From: UBA4717 sp045577925
Lineage (GTDB): Bacteria; Bacillota; Clostridia; Oscillospirales; CAG-272
Direction: 5' to 3'
DNA length: 6,446 nucleotides
Assembly (NCBI GenBank): GCA_045577925.1
Contig: JAZNJH010000009.1
Location: 1 to 6,446, forward strand
Shown: piece after piece, positions 6,132 to 6,446 of the stretch
How positions within the stretch are numbered: the first letter of the stretch is position 1
Layout: each line of letters opens with the position of its first letter
The notes under the pieces: generated by a model
What the model was told of the DNA's origin: nothing
The model's input: only the letters and a program-made list of their open reading frames with translations
The model's database searches: none
Made by a program: the position numbers and the translations under genes

Positions 6132-6265
6132 TATAAGGGGGAGGCGGTTTGCCTTCCCCTGTTTTCATCAATTCGCGTAAAGTTTTTATAGACTTTATAA
6201 TTTACACCCGTAGCTGTTGCTTTATTATGCCGACGGAGGCAAATCCGCTGATTCTCCCCCTTATA
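6132..6265. repeat. Long imperfect inverted repeat, possible structured RNA
   Basis: The left arm 6132-6154 (TATAAGGGGGAG, GCGG, TTTGCCT) pairs with the right arm 6237-6265 as blocks of 12, 4 and 7 bp, with bulges of 5 and 1 bases on the right side. The loop of about 82 bases contains a smaller TTATA/TATAA hairpin near 6187-6201. The left arm can instead fold locally: GGGGGAGGC (6137-6145) with GCCTTCCCC (6151-6159), one G-U pair, followed by TGTTTT. Two competing folds, one of them terminator-like, are compatible with a regulatory or repeat RNA. Confidence 0.5.
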
Positions 6266-6359
6266 TATCCCCCTCTTAACCGTTGTGTAGTCTTCATATT
6301 TGTTCAATTTGTGCTCGGAGTGAGGGACTAAGAATTTTATCCAAATTTTTCACAACTGA

Positions 6360-6375
6360 CGGACTACCCACAGAG
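6360..6375 (+). repeat. Direct repeat copy 2 (CGGACTACCCACAGAG)
   Basis: This is the exact second copy of the 16-bp sequence at 5961-5976. Beyond it the sequence (AATGAATTTTATAAAGC) is unrelated to what follows copy 1, so the shared part ends sharply on this side. Confidence 0.7.
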
Positions 6376-6446
6376 AATGAATTTTATAAAGCAAACTGTT
6401 CAGACACCCTCAAGCAAGTACACAAGATGAACTTTGCGGGCACAGA

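Larger units (their letters stand above)
5873..6446. other. Gene-free, repeat-rich stretch downstream of spoIIE
   Basis: No reading frame here has both a ribosome site and a recognisable protein. An 83-codon minus frame (6307-6056) and a 60-codon plus frame (6149-6331) both lie across the palindromes and have no Shine-Dalgarno, so I treat them as non-coding. The region carries a GC-rich block (5975-6020, with AGCCCGG twice in tandem), an AAAGACTGCGGCTTTT word at 6038-6053 that resembles a terminator arm, and the repeats listed separately. It most resembles intergenic repeat DNA or a structured RNA locus. The right edge (6319-6446) is open in one frame, with no visible start. Confidence 0.5.

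Noticed and set aside
6056..6307. An 83-codon minus-strand frame with a basic product
   Set aside because: It starts at a TTG without a Shine-Dalgarno, runs across both the 24-bp palindrome and the long inverted repeat, and shows no known domain. It is more likely the translation of repeat DNA.
6149..6331. A 60-codon plus-strand frame
   Set aside because: It overlaps the inverted repeat, has no ribosome site and shows no recognisable protein features.

Overview
The window looks like chromosomal DNA from an endospore-forming Clostridia member, possibly an uncultured gut Oscillospiraceae-type bacterium. The evidence for this is a full-length SpoIIE, low-to-moderate GC, AAAGGA/AGGAGG ribosome binding sites and an IS3-family element. 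Genus-level placement is inference; the sequence shows only that the organism is a spore-forming Firmicute.

Layout. Bases 1-141 are the right end of an IS3-family (IS150-like) insertion sequence: the last 34 codons of its transposase and its right terminal inverted repeat. The IS ends 19 bp past the stop codon of a minus-strand gene, and what lies between looks like one arm of a split transcription terminator. Bases 161-3113 are a two-gene minus-strand operon: cardiolipin synthase (cls, upstream) followed 22 bp later by a polysaccharide/lipid flippase of the Wzx/MOP superfamily (downstream). The operon has a good sigma-A promoter with an extended -10. Its cls frame appears to begin at a non-standard AUA codon, placed exactly behind a strong AAGGAGG.

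Bases 3114-3382 are the divergent intergenic region. It holds the cls promoter and, for the plus strand, a probable Spo0A-dependent promoter: 0A boxes, a 21-bp spacing to the -10, and a perfect palindrome over the -10 and start point. Bases 3383-5806 encode SpoIIE, the membrane-bound PP2C phosphatase that activates sigma-F in the forespore.

Bases 5807-6446 have no convincing gene. They hold a perfect 18-bp-stem hairpin, a 16-bp direct repeat about 400 bp apart, a 24-bp perfect palindrome and a long imperfect inverted repeat. They look like an intergenic repeat or structured-RNA region.

How the genes fit together. Cls and the flippase act in envelope lipid and glycan metabolism, and SpoIIE acts at the asymmetric septum during sporulation. 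The two units are divergent and share a short control region. Any functional link (septal cardiolipin and SpoIIE) is inference. No wholly novel system is evident. The most unusual signals are the AUA start of cls, the IS-split terminator, the Spo0A/operator layout at spoIIE and the structured repeats after spoIIE.
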